Positions 34,409-46,250 are shown, counted from the first letter of the stretch. The stretch: 64,000 nt of DNA from Crossiella sp. SN42 (GCF_023897065.1 NZ_JAMHIV010000014.1:124001-188000); one strand, 5' to 3'. Numbers and translations are program-made. The notes: generated from the letters alone by a model not told the origin.

Positions 34409-35614
34409 TCACCAGAGCCCGCGAGCCCTGGCCAGCCGCCCGACCGCCAGGGCCACCCGCAGCACCAGCGCGTCCCTCGGGTCGGTGGCGTTGTGCCCGG
34501 TGATCTCGGCCACCCGGCGCAGCCGGTACCGCACCGTGTTGGAGTGCACGAACAAGGTCCGCGCGCAGCTCTCCAGCACGCCACCGGCCTCCAGGTAGGC
34601 CTCCACCGTCTCCAGCAGTGAGCCGCCGGCCTCCACCAGCGGCCGCACCACCCGCTCCACCAGCTGCCGCTCCGCCTCCGGGTCCCCGGCCAGCGCGCGC
34701 TCGGGCAGCAGCTCGCCGGAGCGCACCGGCCGCGGCGCGGCGGGCCAGCCGACCACCGCGCGCAGCCCGGAGATGGCGTCGGCCGCGCTGTGGTGCGCCT
34801 CGGCCAGGCTGGGCACGGTCGGCCCGGCCACCACCGGCCCGTCGCCGAAGGCCTCGGCCATCTTGGCCAGCACGTCGTGCCCGGTGGACCCGGCCACCGG
34901 CCCGCCGAGCACCACCACCAGCCGGGAGCCCTGCACGCCGAGCAGCACCGCGCGCCCGGTGCGGGCGGCCCGGCTGCGCACGTCGAAGACCACCGCGGGC
35001 GGGTCGTCGCTGGCCGGGTTGCCGACCAGCACGGTGGCCTCGGCGGCCAGGTCCCAGCCGAGCGCGGCGGCCCGGGAGAGCAGCGACTCCTCGGCGTCGC
35101 CACGCACGATGCCGTCCACCATCAGCGCTTCCAGCCGGGCGTCCCAGGCGCCCCTGGCCTCGGCCGCGGCGGCGTAGGAGGTGGCCGCGGCGAAGGCGAT
35201 CTCCCGGCCGTAGCGCAGCACCGCCTCGGTCAGCCAGCTCCGCTCCGCGGTGTCCCTGCCCAGTATCGGCAGCTGCTGCTCCAGTTGGTCGATGGCGATC
35301 CGGACCAGCTCCACGGTCTGCCGCAGGCTGACCCAGCGGGAGATGTCGCGCGGCGCGGCGCGGAAGGCCTCCGCGGTCAGCCGGATGGCCTGCCGGGGAT
35401 CGCGCAGCCACTCCACGAAGTTGGCCGCGCCGGTCTGGATCACCAGCAGCACGCTGGCCCGCTGGTCGGCGGGCATCCGGCGGAACCAGGGCAGCTGGGA
35501 GTCCATCGCGGCGATGCTGGCCGCGGCCAGGTCACCGGAGGCGCGCTCCAGTCCGCGCAGGGTGGCCGGCGACAGCTCCGGCGGATGCGTGCCCGGCCCG
35601 GCCTCGGTGCTCAT
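34409..35614 (-). CDS. fasR: PucR/CdaR-type regulator of fatty acid synthesis
   Basis: This 401-residue protein ends in the PucR C-terminal helix-turn-helix (TLFVHSNTVRYRLRRVAEITGHNATDPRDALVLRVAL). The middle holds a GGDEF-like fold relative, and the N-terminal part is specific to this branch. The same gene order, with this family directly upstream of fabD, occurs in Streptomyces (FasR, an activator) and mycobacteria. The role is inferred from that synteny. Confidence 0.88.
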   Translation of the reverse strand: MSTEAGPGTHPPELSPATLRGLERASGDLAAASIAAMDSQLPWFRRMPADQRASVLLVIQTGAANFVEWLRDPRQAIRLTAEAFRAAPRDISRWVSLRQTVELVRIAIDQLEQQLPILGRDTAERSWLTEAVLRYGREIAFAAATSYAAAAEARGAWDARLEALMVDGIVRGDAEESLLSRAAALGWDLAAEATVLVGNPASDDPPAVVFDVRSRAARTGRAVLLGVQGSRLVVVLGGPVAGSTGHDVLAKMAEAFGDGPVVAGPTVPSLAEAHHSAADAISGLRAVVGWPAAPRPVRSGELLPERALAGDPEAERQLVERVVRPLVEAGGSLLETVEAYLEAGGVLESCARTLFVHSNTVRYRLRRVAEITGHNATDPRDALVLRVALAVGRLARARGLW

Positions 35615-35802
35615 GCCGCCCAGAATCCCACGTCGGGCCGGTACTCAGGCGCACGCTGAGCGTTACTACAGTCGGGGGACCTTCTATACGGGGAAAATCC
35701 CAGATTAATGTGCGGCCAGTTCGCCCTGTTTTCCCTGCTCACCCGTCGGTAGGAACGAGCTGCTCGCCCGAAAGGGGCACAGGCGATGCAGGAGGTTCCA
35801 CT

Positions 35803-37443
35803 GTGCGTAGCACAACCGCCATCCGCGGCAGGTGGTCGCGAGCGGCCGCGCTGACGCTGGCGCTGCTCGGGCTGCTCGGCACCCAGGTCGTGACCGCGAC
35901 CTCGGCGGCCGACGCGGCCGAGACGGCCAACCCGGCCGCGCTCAAGGAGTTCTACGGCCAGGTCCCGAACTGGCAGCCGTGCAAGTTCAACACCGGGCTG
36001 GACTGCGCCACCCTGGTGGTGCCGCTGGACTACCGCAAGCCCAAGCAGGAGAAGATCTCGCTGTCGGTGAGCAGACTCAAGGCCGGCGACCCGGCCAAGC
36101 GGCGCGGCATCCTGCTGACCAACCCCGGTGGTCCCGGCGGCAGCGGCCTGGCCATGCCGACCTACTTCTACGGCACCCCGCTGACCGAGGTCTACGACCT
36201 GATCGGCTTCGACCCGCGCGGGGTCAACGAGTCCACCCTGCTCAGCTGCGAGGTCACCACCGACCTGCACAAGCTGAACTCCCGCCCGGAGGACAAGGAC
36301 TTCCCGGCCTGGGCGGCCAGCGCCCGGCAGAGCGAGGAAGCCTGCCGCAAGGCCGGTGGCGCGCTGCGCAAGCACGTCAACACGCCCAACACCGCCCGCG
36401 ACATGGACGTCATCCGCGGCGTGCTGGGGGAGAAGAAGCTCAACTACGTCGGCTACTCCTACGGCACCTACCTCGGCGCGGTCTACGGCAGCCTGTTCCC
36501 CAAGCAGCTGGACCGCAGCGTGCTGGACTCCGCGGTGCACCCGGAGTGGATCTGGCGGGAGCAGTTCAAGCGCCAGTCGGTGGCCTTCCGGGAGAACGTG
36601 GACCTGTGGGCCGAGTGGGCCGGGCAGCGCAACAACCGCTTCGGCATCGGCAAGACCAAGGCCGAGGTGCTGGCCACGGTCGAGCAGGTGGCGGCCAAGC
36701 TGCACGCCAAGCCGGTGGACGGCTTCGACCGCACCCAGTTCGACGCGGGCATGGGCGGCGGCGCGCGGTACCGGTTCAACTGGGAGTTCCTGGCCGAGGA
36801 CGTGAAGTACTTCCGGGACTTCCAGCCGGGTTCCGCCGAGTTCGCCGAGGCGGTCAAGGCGGGCAAGGAACTGGCCGCGCTCGGCCTGGCGCAGCTGCGG
36901 GCCGGCGTGTTCGACACGGTGACCTGCGAGGCGGACTGGCCGGCCGACCTCAACACCTACTACCAGGACATGCGCGAGTTCCGGGACCGCTACCCCTACG
37001 GCCTCGGCGTCGGCCGCGCCGCGCCGCGCACCTGCACCTTCCGCTCCTTCACCCCGCCGGAGCAGCCGGTCAAGCTCAAGCGCAAGGGCTACCAGACCGG
37101 TCTGGTGATCCAGGCCGACGGCGACACCCAGACCCACTACGACGGCGGCCCGGCCATGGCCGAGCGGCTGGAGAACCACCTGATCTCGGTGGCCGACGAG
37201 GGCCGCCACGGCCTGTACGCCCTCGGCGGCAACACCTGCGTGGACGAGCACGTGAACCGGTACCTGGTCGACGGCGTGCTGCCGCCGAGCCGGGTGATCT
37301 GCGCGGGCACCCCGCGTCCGGACGTGCCGGCCGACACCGAGTCCGCGCGGTCCCGCCGGTCCGCGCCCACCCCGCCGTCCGCGCTGGCGGAGAAGGTGCG
37401 CGCGGCCGCGGTGGCCAACAAGGTGACCAACCTGCCGTTCTGA
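35803..37443 (+). CDS. exported alpha/beta hydrolase, TAP-like tripeptidyl aminopeptidase family
   Basis: This 546-residue protein has an N-terminal signal peptide (basic RGRWSR, hydrophobic ALTLALLGLLG, cleavage likely near SAADAAE). The hydrolase has the oxyanion region LLTNPGGPGGSG, the nucleophile GYSYGTYLGA, the acid in IQADGDTQTH, and the His in DEGRHGLYAL, with the TAP-like C-terminal domain. Related Streptomyces enzymes (SlpD/E, Tap) remove tripeptides from exported proteins. The GTG start has GGAGG 7 nt upstream. A strong terminator follows. Confidence 0.92.
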   Translation: MRSTTAIRGRWSRAAALTLALLGLLGTQVVTATSAADAAETANPAALKEFYGQVPNWQPCKFNTGLDCATLVVPLDYRKPKQEKISLSVSRLKAGDPAKRRGILLTNPGGPGGSGLAMPTYFYGTPLTEVYDLIGFDPRGVNESTLLSCEVTTDLHKLNSRPEDKDFPAWAASARQSEEACRKAGGALRKHVNTPNTARDMDVIRGVLGEKKLNYVGYSYGTYLGAVYGSLFPKQLDRSVLDSAVHPEWIWREQFKRQSVAFRENVDLWAEWAGQRNNRFGIGKTKAEVLATVEQVAAKLHAKPVDGFDRTQFDAGMGGGARYRFNWEFLAEDVKYFRDFQPGSAEFAEAVKAGKELAALGLAQLRAGVFDTVTCEADWPADLNTYYQDMREFRDRYPYGLGVGRAAPRTCTFRSFTPPEQPVKLKRKGYQTGLVIQADGDTQTHYDGGPAMAERLENHLISVADEGRHGLYALGGNTCVDEHVNRYLVDGVLPPSRVICAGTPRPDVPADTESARSRRSAPTPPSALAEKVRAAAVANKVTNLPF

Positions 37444-37460
37444 TTCATCGCTGAGACAAC

Positions 37461-37500
37461 AAAAAAAGGAGAAGGCCCGGCGCTCGCGCCGGGCCTTCTC
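37461..37500. terminator. strong hairpin terminator after the TAP-like peptidase gene
   Basis: A 15-bp GC-rich stem (37469-37483 with 37486-37500) with a minimal loop is preceded by seven A residues on the plus strand. It starts about 25 nt after the stop codon. The A-tract would make a U-run for transcripts coming from the right, so it may stop transcription in both directions. Confidence 0.85.
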
Positions 37501-37660
37501 ATCCCTCCGGTCCCCACCGGTAGTTCTACTGTGGACGGTCAGGGCCGTTCGGGCCAGTCCATTACTCCTATCGGGTCTGTGTGGTGCCTTGCTGGTTTAG
37601 CCCAACCAGCCCACGATCAACTCCGGTAGCGACAAGCCGTCGCGGACAGAGGAGGAAGTC

Positions 37661-38440
37661 GTGGGTGGCGAACTACGCCGGGGACTCGCGGACGCGTGGT
37701 CCATGGTGGCGACATTTGTGCCGAAGCTCTTCGGCTTCTTGCTGATCCTGTTGGTCGGCTGGCTGATCGCCAAGGCGCTGGCCAAGGTGGTCTCGTTGCT
37801 GCTGCGCAAGACCGGCTTCAACCGGCTGGCCGACAAGGCGGGCGTGGGCTCGCTGCTGGCCAGCCAGCGGGTGGACGCCGCCGAGATCATCGTCAAGCTC
37901 GTCTACTACTTCGTCCTGCTGATCGCACTGCAACTGGCCTTCAGCGCCTTCGGCACCGGCAACGCGGTGAGCCAGCTGCTCACCGACATCGTCAGCTACC
38001 TGCCGCGGATCGTCGTGGCGATCGTGCTGCTGCTGGTGGCCGCGGCCATCGCCAGGGTGGTGCGGGACATGGTCAGCGCCGCGCTCGGCGCCCGCCCGTT
38101 CACCCCGCTGCTGCGCGGCATCACCTACGTCTTCATCCTGGCGCTGGGTGTGATCGCCGCGCTGAACCAGCTCGGCATCGCCACCGCGGTCACCCTGCCG
38201 GTGCTGATCACGGTGCTGGCCACGGTCGGCGGCATCCTGGTGGTCGGCGTCGGCGGCGGCCTGATCCGGCCGATGCAGGACCGCTGGGGCCGCTGGCTGA
38301 GCCGGATCGAGAGCGAGGCCGCGGCTGGCCGCAACCCCGCTCCCGCGCCGGGCACCTCAACGCCGCCGGGGCCGCCGCCGAACAACGACCCGACCCCGCC
38401 GGCCGGCACGCCGATCCCGCCGATGCCGCCCGCGCAGTAG
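37661..38440 (+). CDS. CmpX-like small-conductance channel family membrane protein
   Basis: This 259-residue protein has several helices with the conserved TM-helix repeat (FVPKLFGFLLILLVGWLIAKALAKVVSLLLRKTGFNRLADKAGV, then YLPRIVVAIVLLLVAAAIARVVRDMVSAALG). These are typical of CmpX and mechanosensitive-channel relatives. The C-terminal tail is proline-rich and disordered. The GTG start has GGAGGAAG 4 nt upstream. It ends one base before the convergent phytase-like gene. Its physiological role is inferred from the family only. Confidence 0.82.
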   Translation: MGGELRRGLADAWSMVATFVPKLFGFLLILLVGWLIAKALAKVVSLLLRKTGFNRLADKAGVGSLLASQRVDAAEIIVKLVYYFVLLIALQLAFSAFGTGNAVSQLLTDIVSYLPRIVVAIVLLLVAAAIARVVRDMVSAALGARPFTPLLRGITYVFILALGVIAALNQLGIATAVTLPVLITVLATVGGILVVGVGGGLIRPMQDRWGRWLSRIESEAAAGRNPAPAPGTSTPPGPPPNNDPTPPAGTPIPPMPPAQ

Positions 38441-38441
38441 C

Positions 38442-39716
38442 TCAGCGCGCCAGCGACGCCAGCACGTCTTTCCAGCTCAGGTAAGCGAAACCGGTGGTCT
38501 CCAGTTCCTCGCCAGAGGGATCGGTGGCCACCGGTTTCCGCTCTCCGTCGTGCACCACGAGCAGCCCGGCCGGGTATCCGGGCAGCGGCGTGGTCACCAC
38601 GGCCGCCCCGTCGGAGTGCTCCACCGAGTCCCGCCCGTGCCCCTCGCGCACCCGGAAAGTGCCGAGCACCTTGCCCGGCTTGACCCGGTCGTAGACCACG
38701 AACCGCGAGTCACCCTGGCTGGAGGCGACCAGCTGTCCCTCGCCCTCGCCCTCGCCCTCGCCGGCGTCGGCGATGGTCAGCCCCTCGGCGTCCGCGGTCA
38801 GCCACTTGCCGCCGAAGCCGGGGTCCGGGCCGTCCGGCACGCACTCCTCGGTCTGCTCGTCGTACTTGGCCGGCACCCCGAACTCGCGCACCCGGTCGAT
38901 CAGCTCCGGCTGGCCGAAGCCCTTGGCGGACAACGGGATCCGCCAGATGCCGACATCCTCCTGGGCGGCGTAGAGCACCCGGTGCCGGGAGTCGATCACC
39001 ATGCCCTCCAGCTGCGGCCGCTCACCCGGCTCGGCGCACGGAGTCCAGGTCTTGCCGTCCGGCAGCCGGAAGCTGGCCGGGATGTCCACAGTGGACAATT
39101 GGCGCACGCTGACGCCGGCGCCGGTGCGCACCGGGGTGAGCAGGGCCAGCCGGGTCTCGTGGCGGCGGCTGGCCACCACCAGCGGGACGCCCCGGTCGGT
39201 GCCGGCGGCCAGGCCGTAGGCGGTGCGCTGCTCGTCCACCTCGGCCTCGGTCGCGCTGAACACCCTGGGCGTCTCCGCCGCGGTCACGTCGGTGAGCACC
39301 TGTTTCCCGGCCGCCGCGCCGCGCGGGTCGACCCGGTACACCCGCACCCGGTCCCGGCCGCGGTCGCTGACGAAGGCCAGGTCGCCCAGCAGGTCCACGT
39401 TGTTGAACCGGCCGGGCGCGGCCCCGGCCCGCGGCGGCGGTGGCGCGGCCACCAGCTGCAACTGCTTGCCCGCGAGGTCGAAGGCGGCCAGGCCGCCCTC
39501 CTTGAGCGTGCCGAGCACCACGCTGTGCTCCCGCCGGGACGGGTGCGTCCAGATCGCCGGGTCGTCGGCGTTGGAGTTGGGCGGGACGCCGCTGGGATCG
39601 TCGACGAACGGCGGGGTCTGGGCGACGGGGACGACGGTGCCGGGCCCGGCGTTCGCGAGGCCGGGCAAGCCGAGCACGAGCAGGGCGACAACTGGGGGGA
39701 CCAGCAGGTTGCGCAT
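38442..39716 (-). CDS. exported phytase-like beta-propeller protein
   Basis: This 424-residue protein has a signal peptide (MRNLLVPPVVALLVLGLPGLANA) and the phytase/thermostable phytase-like start DDPAIWTHPSRREHSVVLGT. Calcium and phosphate residues are likely in this six-bladed propeller: DVGIWRIP, TADAEGLTIAD and SSQGDSRFVVYD match the family. It would release phosphate from phytate or related esters outside the cell. A short acidic repeat (GEGEGEGEGQ, codons from about 38752) sits within a loop. Confidence 0.88.
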   Translation of the reverse strand: MRNLLVPPVVALLVLGLPGLANAGPGTVVPVAQTPPFVDDPSGVPPNSNADDPAIWTHPSRREHSVVLGTLKEGGLAAFDLAGKQLQLVAAPPPPRAGAAPGRFNNVDLLGDLAFVSDRGRDRVRVYRVDPRGAAAGKQVLTDVTAAETPRVFSATEAEVDEQRTAYGLAAGTDRGVPLVVASRRHETRLALLTPVRTGAGVSVRQLSTVDIPASFRLPDGKTWTPCAEPGERPQLEGMVIDSRHRVLYAAQEDVGIWRIPLSAKGFGQPELIDRVREFGVPAKYDEQTEECVPDGPDPGFGGKWLTADAEGLTIADAGEGEGEGEGQLVASSQGDSRFVVYDRVKPGKVLGTFRVREGHGRDSVEHSDGAAVVTTPLPGYPAGLLVVHDGERKPVATDPSGEELETTGFAYLSWKDVLASLAR

Positions 39717-39830
39717 GGCTCAACCCTGGCGGTCGCAGATGAACGCGAACAGTCTTTCAGGTCACTATCCCCTGGGCGGAATAGCGACGGGGGAGGACAG
39801 TGTTGGCCAGAGCAGAAGTGTCGTGCGCTC

Positions 39831-39948
39831 CGGGGTCGGTGAAAATCCGAGCCGGCGGTGAAAGCCCGCGACCCGCCGGCAGCCAGCCGGCGGTTGACAC
39901 GGTGAAATTCCGTGGCCGACGGTGACAGTCCGGATGGGAGGCAGCGCA
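39831..39948 (+). ncRNA. FMN riboswitch (RFN element)
   Basis: The region has the conserved RFN blocks in order: GGGGTCGGTGAAAATCCGAGCCGGCGG-like opening (in parts at 39832-39858), GTGAAAGCCCGCGACCC, GGTTGACACGGTGAAATTCC, and GGCCGACGGTGACAGTCCGGATGGGAG near 39932-39950. These form the multi-helix junction that binds flavin mononucleotide. It lies about 95 nt before the pnuX-type transporter gene, so high FMN should turn the transporter off. Confidence 0.95.
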
Positions 39949-40045
39949 CGCGCGCCCGCGTGCGCTGACGTCTGAGTCCGCACGCCGGTGTCGCGTCGCC
40001 GTTCCCAGAAGCAGGCCCGGGGGCCTGGACTGTGGGGAGAGGCAG

Positions 40046-40681
40046 ATGCGGTTCCTGATGGACCACGGGTTCGAGTTCTTCGGCCAACGGGTCGCCTACG
40101 CCGAGCTGATCGGCCAACTGGGCGCGCTGGCCGTGGTCTTCCTGGCCCAGCGCCGCACCCTGTGGACCTGGCCGGTGCAGATCGTCACCGCGGTGCTGCT
40201 GTTCAGCGTCTACCTCTCCGCCCAGCTCGGCGGCCTGGCCACCCGGCAGGTCGCGGTGCTGGCCATCGCGCTCTACGGCTGGTGGGCCTGGACCCGCCGC
40301 CGCGACCCGGTCTTCGGCGTCGCGGTGCGCGCGGCCACCACCACCGAACGCCTGGTGATGGTCGGCCTGATGCTGGTCGGCACCACCGGTTTCGCGCTGC
40401 TGCTGGACGCGCTGGACGCCTCCTGGGCGCCGTGGCCGGACGCGTGGATCTTCATCGGCACCCTGGTCGCCTACGGCGCGCAGGCCTACGGGCTGGTCGA
40501 GTTCTGGCTGGTGTGGCTGGCCGTGGACGCGGTCGGCGTGCCCTTGCAGCTGATGTCCGGGCTGTGGTTCTCCGCGCTGGTCTACCTCGTGTTCGCGGTG
40601 CTGGTGATCCGCGGCTGGCGGGACTGGAACCGCACCGCGGCCGCCGCCCGGCAACGAATGACGGTTGACACGATCGGGTGA
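40046..40681 (+). CDS. pnuX: PnuX-type riboflavin transporter
   Basis: This 211-residue integral membrane protein has about seven helices and the PnuC-fold W-rich motifs (LWTWPVQIV, YGWWAWTRRRD, EFWLVWLAVDAVGVPLQL). PnuC-fold proteins import vitamins with phosphorylation trapping. The FMN riboswitch just upstream identifies this branch as the riboflavin transporter PnuX of actinobacteria rather than the nicotinamide riboside one. The ATG follows GGGGAGAGGCAG. Confidence 0.9.
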   Translation: MRFLMDHGFEFFGQRVAYAELIGQLGALAVVFLAQRRTLWTWPVQIVTAVLLFSVYLSAQLGGLATRQVAVLAIALYGWWAWTRRRDPVFGVAVRAATTTERLVMVGLMLVGTTGFALLLDALDASWAPWPDAWIFIGTLVAYGAQAYGLVEFWLVWLAVDAVGVPLQLMSGLWFSALVYLVFAVLVIRGWRDWNRTAAAARQRMTVDTIG

Positions 40682-40741
40682 CGGTGATGGGTTCGGGCCG
40701 GGGCTCACTGGGGGCCTCACCCGAACCCACCGAGGAGTCAC

Positions 40742-41995
40742 GTGCGTCGACTCATCGCCCTGGCCGCGCTGACCACAGCCGCCCTTGGCCTCGTCACACC
40801 CGCCGCGACCGCGGCGCCCGCCCCGCCGCGCACCGGCTTCGAGCAGACCAACGGCGCCAGCTGGACCGGCCTGGACGAGGAGCAGGCCTTCCTCGCCGCC
40901 GTGGACAGGGCGAGCCGCCACACCACCGTCTCCCGCATCGGCGAGAGCGTGCAGGGCCGCCCGATCAACCTGGTCCGGGTCGGCCCCGCGCACGCCATCA
41001 GCACCGTGCTGTTCATCTGCTCCCAGCACGGCGACGAGCCCTCCGGCCGCGAGGGCTGCCTGAGCAAGCTGCGCGACCTGGCCTTCCAGCGCGCGGACCC
41101 CAAGGTGCGGTACCTGTTCGTGCCCACCGCCAACCCGGACGGGCGGGCCGCGGACACCCGCACCAACGCCAAGGGCGTGGACATCAACCGCGACCACCTG
41201 CTGCTGGTCTCCCCGGAGGCGAAGGCACTGGCCAAGGTGATCAAGGACTACCGGCCGGAGGTCATCCACGACCTGCACGAGTACGGCGCCACGCCCAAGG
41301 TCTACGACAAGGACGTGCTGTACCTGTGGTCCCGCAACCTCAACGTGGACGGCCACCTGCACGAGGAGTCCGTCGCGCTGTCCCAGGACTACGCCAAGCC
41401 ACACGTGGAGCGCGCGGGGCAGACCACCGGCGAGTACGGCATCTGGACCGACCCGGTGACCGGCAAGCCGATCCGCCAGGTCGCCGGTGACGGCCAGGAG
41501 CGCATCCTGCGCAACACCGCGGGCCTCAAGCACGCGGTCGGCATGCTGCTGGAGACCAAGGTGGACGCCAAGGACGCGGCCGAGGCCGCCGATCCCGCGC
41601 TCAACCAGCGCCGCCGGGTGCAGGGCCAGCTGGCCGCGGTCGCGGGCACGGTCAAGCTGGTCGCCGACCGCTGGGCGCCGATCCAGCTGGCGGTGGCCAA
41701 GAGCAGGCTGGCCGCGGTGCTCGGCCAGGGCCCGGTCTACTTCGGCGGCGCGGACAACGAGCCGGCCAAGCCCGAGGACGTGGAAAAGAACCCGGCCTGC
41801 GGGTACCGGCTGACCGCCGAGCAGTTCGCCGCGCACCGCGAGGTGCTGGGCCTGCACGGCATCTTCTCGGTGCCGGTGCCCGGCGGCCGGATCGTGCCGC
41901 GCCACCAGGAAGCCGGGAAGCTGGTCCCGCTGCTGCTGGACCCGCGCGCGGACTACGGCCTGGTGAAGGCCACCCCCGCGCCGCACTGCGTCTGA
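40742..41995 (+). CDS. exported M14-family zinc carboxypeptidase
   Basis: This 417-residue protein has a signal peptide (MRRLIALAALTTAALGLVTPAATA) and an M14 peptidase domain. Zinc ligands are in SQHGDEPSGREG (HxxE) and EVIHDLHEYG, and the substrate Arg/Asn region is TNAKGVDINRDHLL. It would remove residues from peptides or cell-wall stems outside the cell. The GTG start is 60 nt after pnuX. A strong two-way terminator separates it from aceE. Confidence 0.9.
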   Translation: MRRLIALAALTTAALGLVTPAATAAPAPPRTGFEQTNGASWTGLDEEQAFLAAVDRASRHTTVSRIGESVQGRPINLVRVGPAHAISTVLFICSQHGDEPSGREGCLSKLRDLAFQRADPKVRYLFVPTANPDGRAADTRTNAKGVDINRDHLLLVSPEAKALAKVIKDYRPEVIHDLHEYGATPKVYDKDVLYLWSRNLNVDGHLHEESVALSQDYAKPHVERAGQTTGEYGIWTDPVTGKPIRQVAGDGQERILRNTAGLKHAVGMLLETKVDAKDAAEAADPALNQRRRVQGQLAAVAGTVKLVADRWAPIQLAVAKSRLAAVLGQGPVYFGGADNEPAKPEDVEKNPACGYRLTAEQFAAHREVLGLHGIFSVPVPGGRIVPRHQEAGKLVPLLLDPRADYGLVKATPAPHCV

Positions 41996-42010
41996 GCCGC
42001 GCCAAGCGAC

Positions 42011-42048
42011 AAAAAAAGGGGCTCCCCACCATCGGGAGCCCCTTTTTT
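42011..42048. terminator. bidirectional intrinsic terminator
   Basis: A 9-bp stem (GGGGCTCCC with GGGAGCCCC) is flanked by seven A residues on the left and six T residues on the right. The plus strand reading ends in TTTTTT and the minus strand reading in TTTTTTT. It lies between the stops of the convergent M14 peptidase gene and aceE and serves both. Confidence 0.95.
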
Positions 42049-42057
42049 CGCGTTCGC

Positions 42058-44826
<2,769 letters not shown>

Positions 44827-45158
44827 GGGTTCTCCTCGCCATGCTTCGTCGTCAGTTTCGGGGCAGCCTTTCTCGGCCACGCGGTGTCAGTTGAGCATCC
44901 CACGCGTTGGCGCTGCCGTGTCATCGTCCCCCATCCTTACGCGTGCGCGCACGCGCGTCACCGCTACCGGCCGGTAACTGTCAATAGTCCGATCGAGGGC
45001 AGCCGGATGCCGCCAGTTGGGAAGCCATTCCGGCGTGTCCCGCCTCGTGCAGTTGCGCAGGTGGCCACTCGCAGTGTTCGCTAGCCGGGATCGGTTGGAC
45101 ACACCAGTGCGGCGGCCGTTGGGCTTGCCGCACTCGCGTAGTTGGAGGAGTGACACTC

Positions 45159-45590
45159 GTGGTCGCCGCGGAAGGCGCTGAAAAGGTCGGCGTCGCCGAG
45201 AGGCTCGGTATTGAGCCGGACATGGTGGTCCAGGAACTCGGCTGGGACGAGGATGTCGATGACGACATCCGCGCCGCCGTGGAGGAGCGCTGTGGAGGCG
45301 AACTCCTCGACGAGGACGCGCAGGAAGTCATCGACGTGGTGCTGTACTGGTGGCGAGAGGGTGACGGTGATCTCACCGACGACCTCGTCGACGCCATCAC
45401 ACCACTCGCCGACGAGGGCGTGATCTGGCTGCTGACACCCAAGACCGGAAAGCCGGGCTACGTGGAGCCGAGTGACGTCGGCGACGCGTCCAGCACGGCG
45501 GGACTGTCCGTCACCTCGACACTGTCGGTGTCGGAGGGCTGGACGGCCACCCGGCTGGTCGGCGCTCGGGCCGGGAAGCCCAAGCGCTGA
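45159..45590 (+). CDS. DUF3052 family protein
   Basis: This 143-residue acidic protein matches DUF3052: GVAERLGIEPDMVVQELGWDEDVDDDIRAAVEE at the N-terminus, DVVLYWWREGDGDLTDDLVDAITPLADEGVIWLLTPK in the middle, and a Ser/Thr-rich tail. It is conserved next to aceE and ahpE in many actinobacteria; its function is unknown. The GTG at 45159 has GGAGGAG 8 nt upstream, which rules out the GTG at 45150 lying inside that site. Confidence 0.9.
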   Translation: MVAAEGAEKVGVAERLGIEPDMVVQELGWDEDVDDDIRAAVEERCGGELLDEDAQEVIDVVLYWWREGDGDLTDDLVDAITPLADEGVIWLLTPKTGKPGYVEPSDVGDASSTAGLSVTSTLSVSEGWTATRLVGARAGKPKR

Positions 45591-45664
45591 GACCAAGTCT
45601 GTGAGTTCTCCCTGAGGGTCTAGGCTGGCTCGCGAAGCCAGCCAGACTCCCAGGAGAGTGCTCG

Positions 45665-46129
45665 ATGACGATCGAGGTCGGTACGCAGGCCCCGGACTTC
45701 ACGCTGCCGGACAGCAACAAGGAGAAGGTCACCCTCTCCTCGTTCCGTGGCGAGAAGAACGTCCTGCTCGTGTTCTACCCCTTCGCGTTCAGCGGCATCT
45801 GCACCGGTGAGCTGTGCCAGGTCCGGGACGAGATCGGCGACTACCAGAACGACGCCGTGCAGGTGATCGGTGTGTCCGTGGACACCCCGTTCAGCCTCAA
45901 GGCGTGGGCGGCGCAGGAGGGCTACACCTTCCCGCTGCTGTCCGACTTCTGGCCGCACGGCGAGGTCGCCAAGTCCTACGGCGTCTTCAACGACACCGCC
46001 GGTTTCGCCGTCCGCGGCACCTTCCTGATCGACAAGGACGGCATCGTCCGCTTCGCCGAGGTCAACGGCCCCGGCGAAGCCCGTGACCAGTCCGCGTGGA
46101 AGAAGGCGCTGACCGAGCTGGCCAGCTGA
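45665..46129 (+). CDS. ahpE: one-cysteine peroxiredoxin AhpE
   Basis: This 154-residue thioredoxin-fold peroxidase reduces hydrogen peroxide and peroxynitrite. The peroxidatic Cys46 is in FYPFAFSGICTGELC, and the downstream Cys51 is in the same loop. WPHGEVAKSYGVF and AVRGTFLIDKDGIVRF are typical of the AhpE branch, known in Mycobacterium tuberculosis. The ATG follows CAGGAGAGTGCTCG. It is the last chromosomal gene before tRNA-Val and the accessory island. Confidence 0.95.
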   Translation: MTIEVGTQAPDFTLPDSNKEKVTLSSFRGEKNVLLVFYPFAFSGICTGELCQVRDEIGDYQNDAVQVIGVSVDTPFSLKAWAAQEGYTFPLLSDFWPHGEVAKSYGVFNDTAGFAVRGTFLIDKDGIVRFAEVNGPGEARDQSAWKKALTELAS

Positions 46130-46178
46130 ACCACAAGATCGCGCAGCGCCCCGGGCGGTACGCTCGGGGCCGCTGCGG

Positions 46179-46250
46179 GGGCGCATAGCTCAGTGGGAGA
46201 GCACTCGCCTTACAAGCGAGGGGTCGTTGGTTCGAACCCAACTGTGCCCA
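46179..46250 (+). tRNA. tRNA-Val (anticodon UAC)
   Basis: The cloverleaf is complete: acceptor GGGCGCA (46179-46185) pairs with TGTGCCC (46243-46249) with one G-U pair. The D-arm is in TAGCTCAGTGGGAGAGCA, the anticodon stem is CTCGC/GCGAG with loop CTTACAA (anticodon TAC at 46211-46213), and the T-arm is GTTGG-TTCGAAC-CCAAC. CCA is not encoded (ACCC follows). The serine recombinase gene on the minus strand ends inside it, at 46210. TACGCT at 46159-46164, about 15 nt upstream, is a plausible -10 box. Confidence 0.96.

Noticed and set aside
39284-41986. A 900-residue open frame on the minus strand
   Set aside because: It runs antisense to the M14 peptidase, pnuX and riboswitch, all strongly supported, and has no domain.
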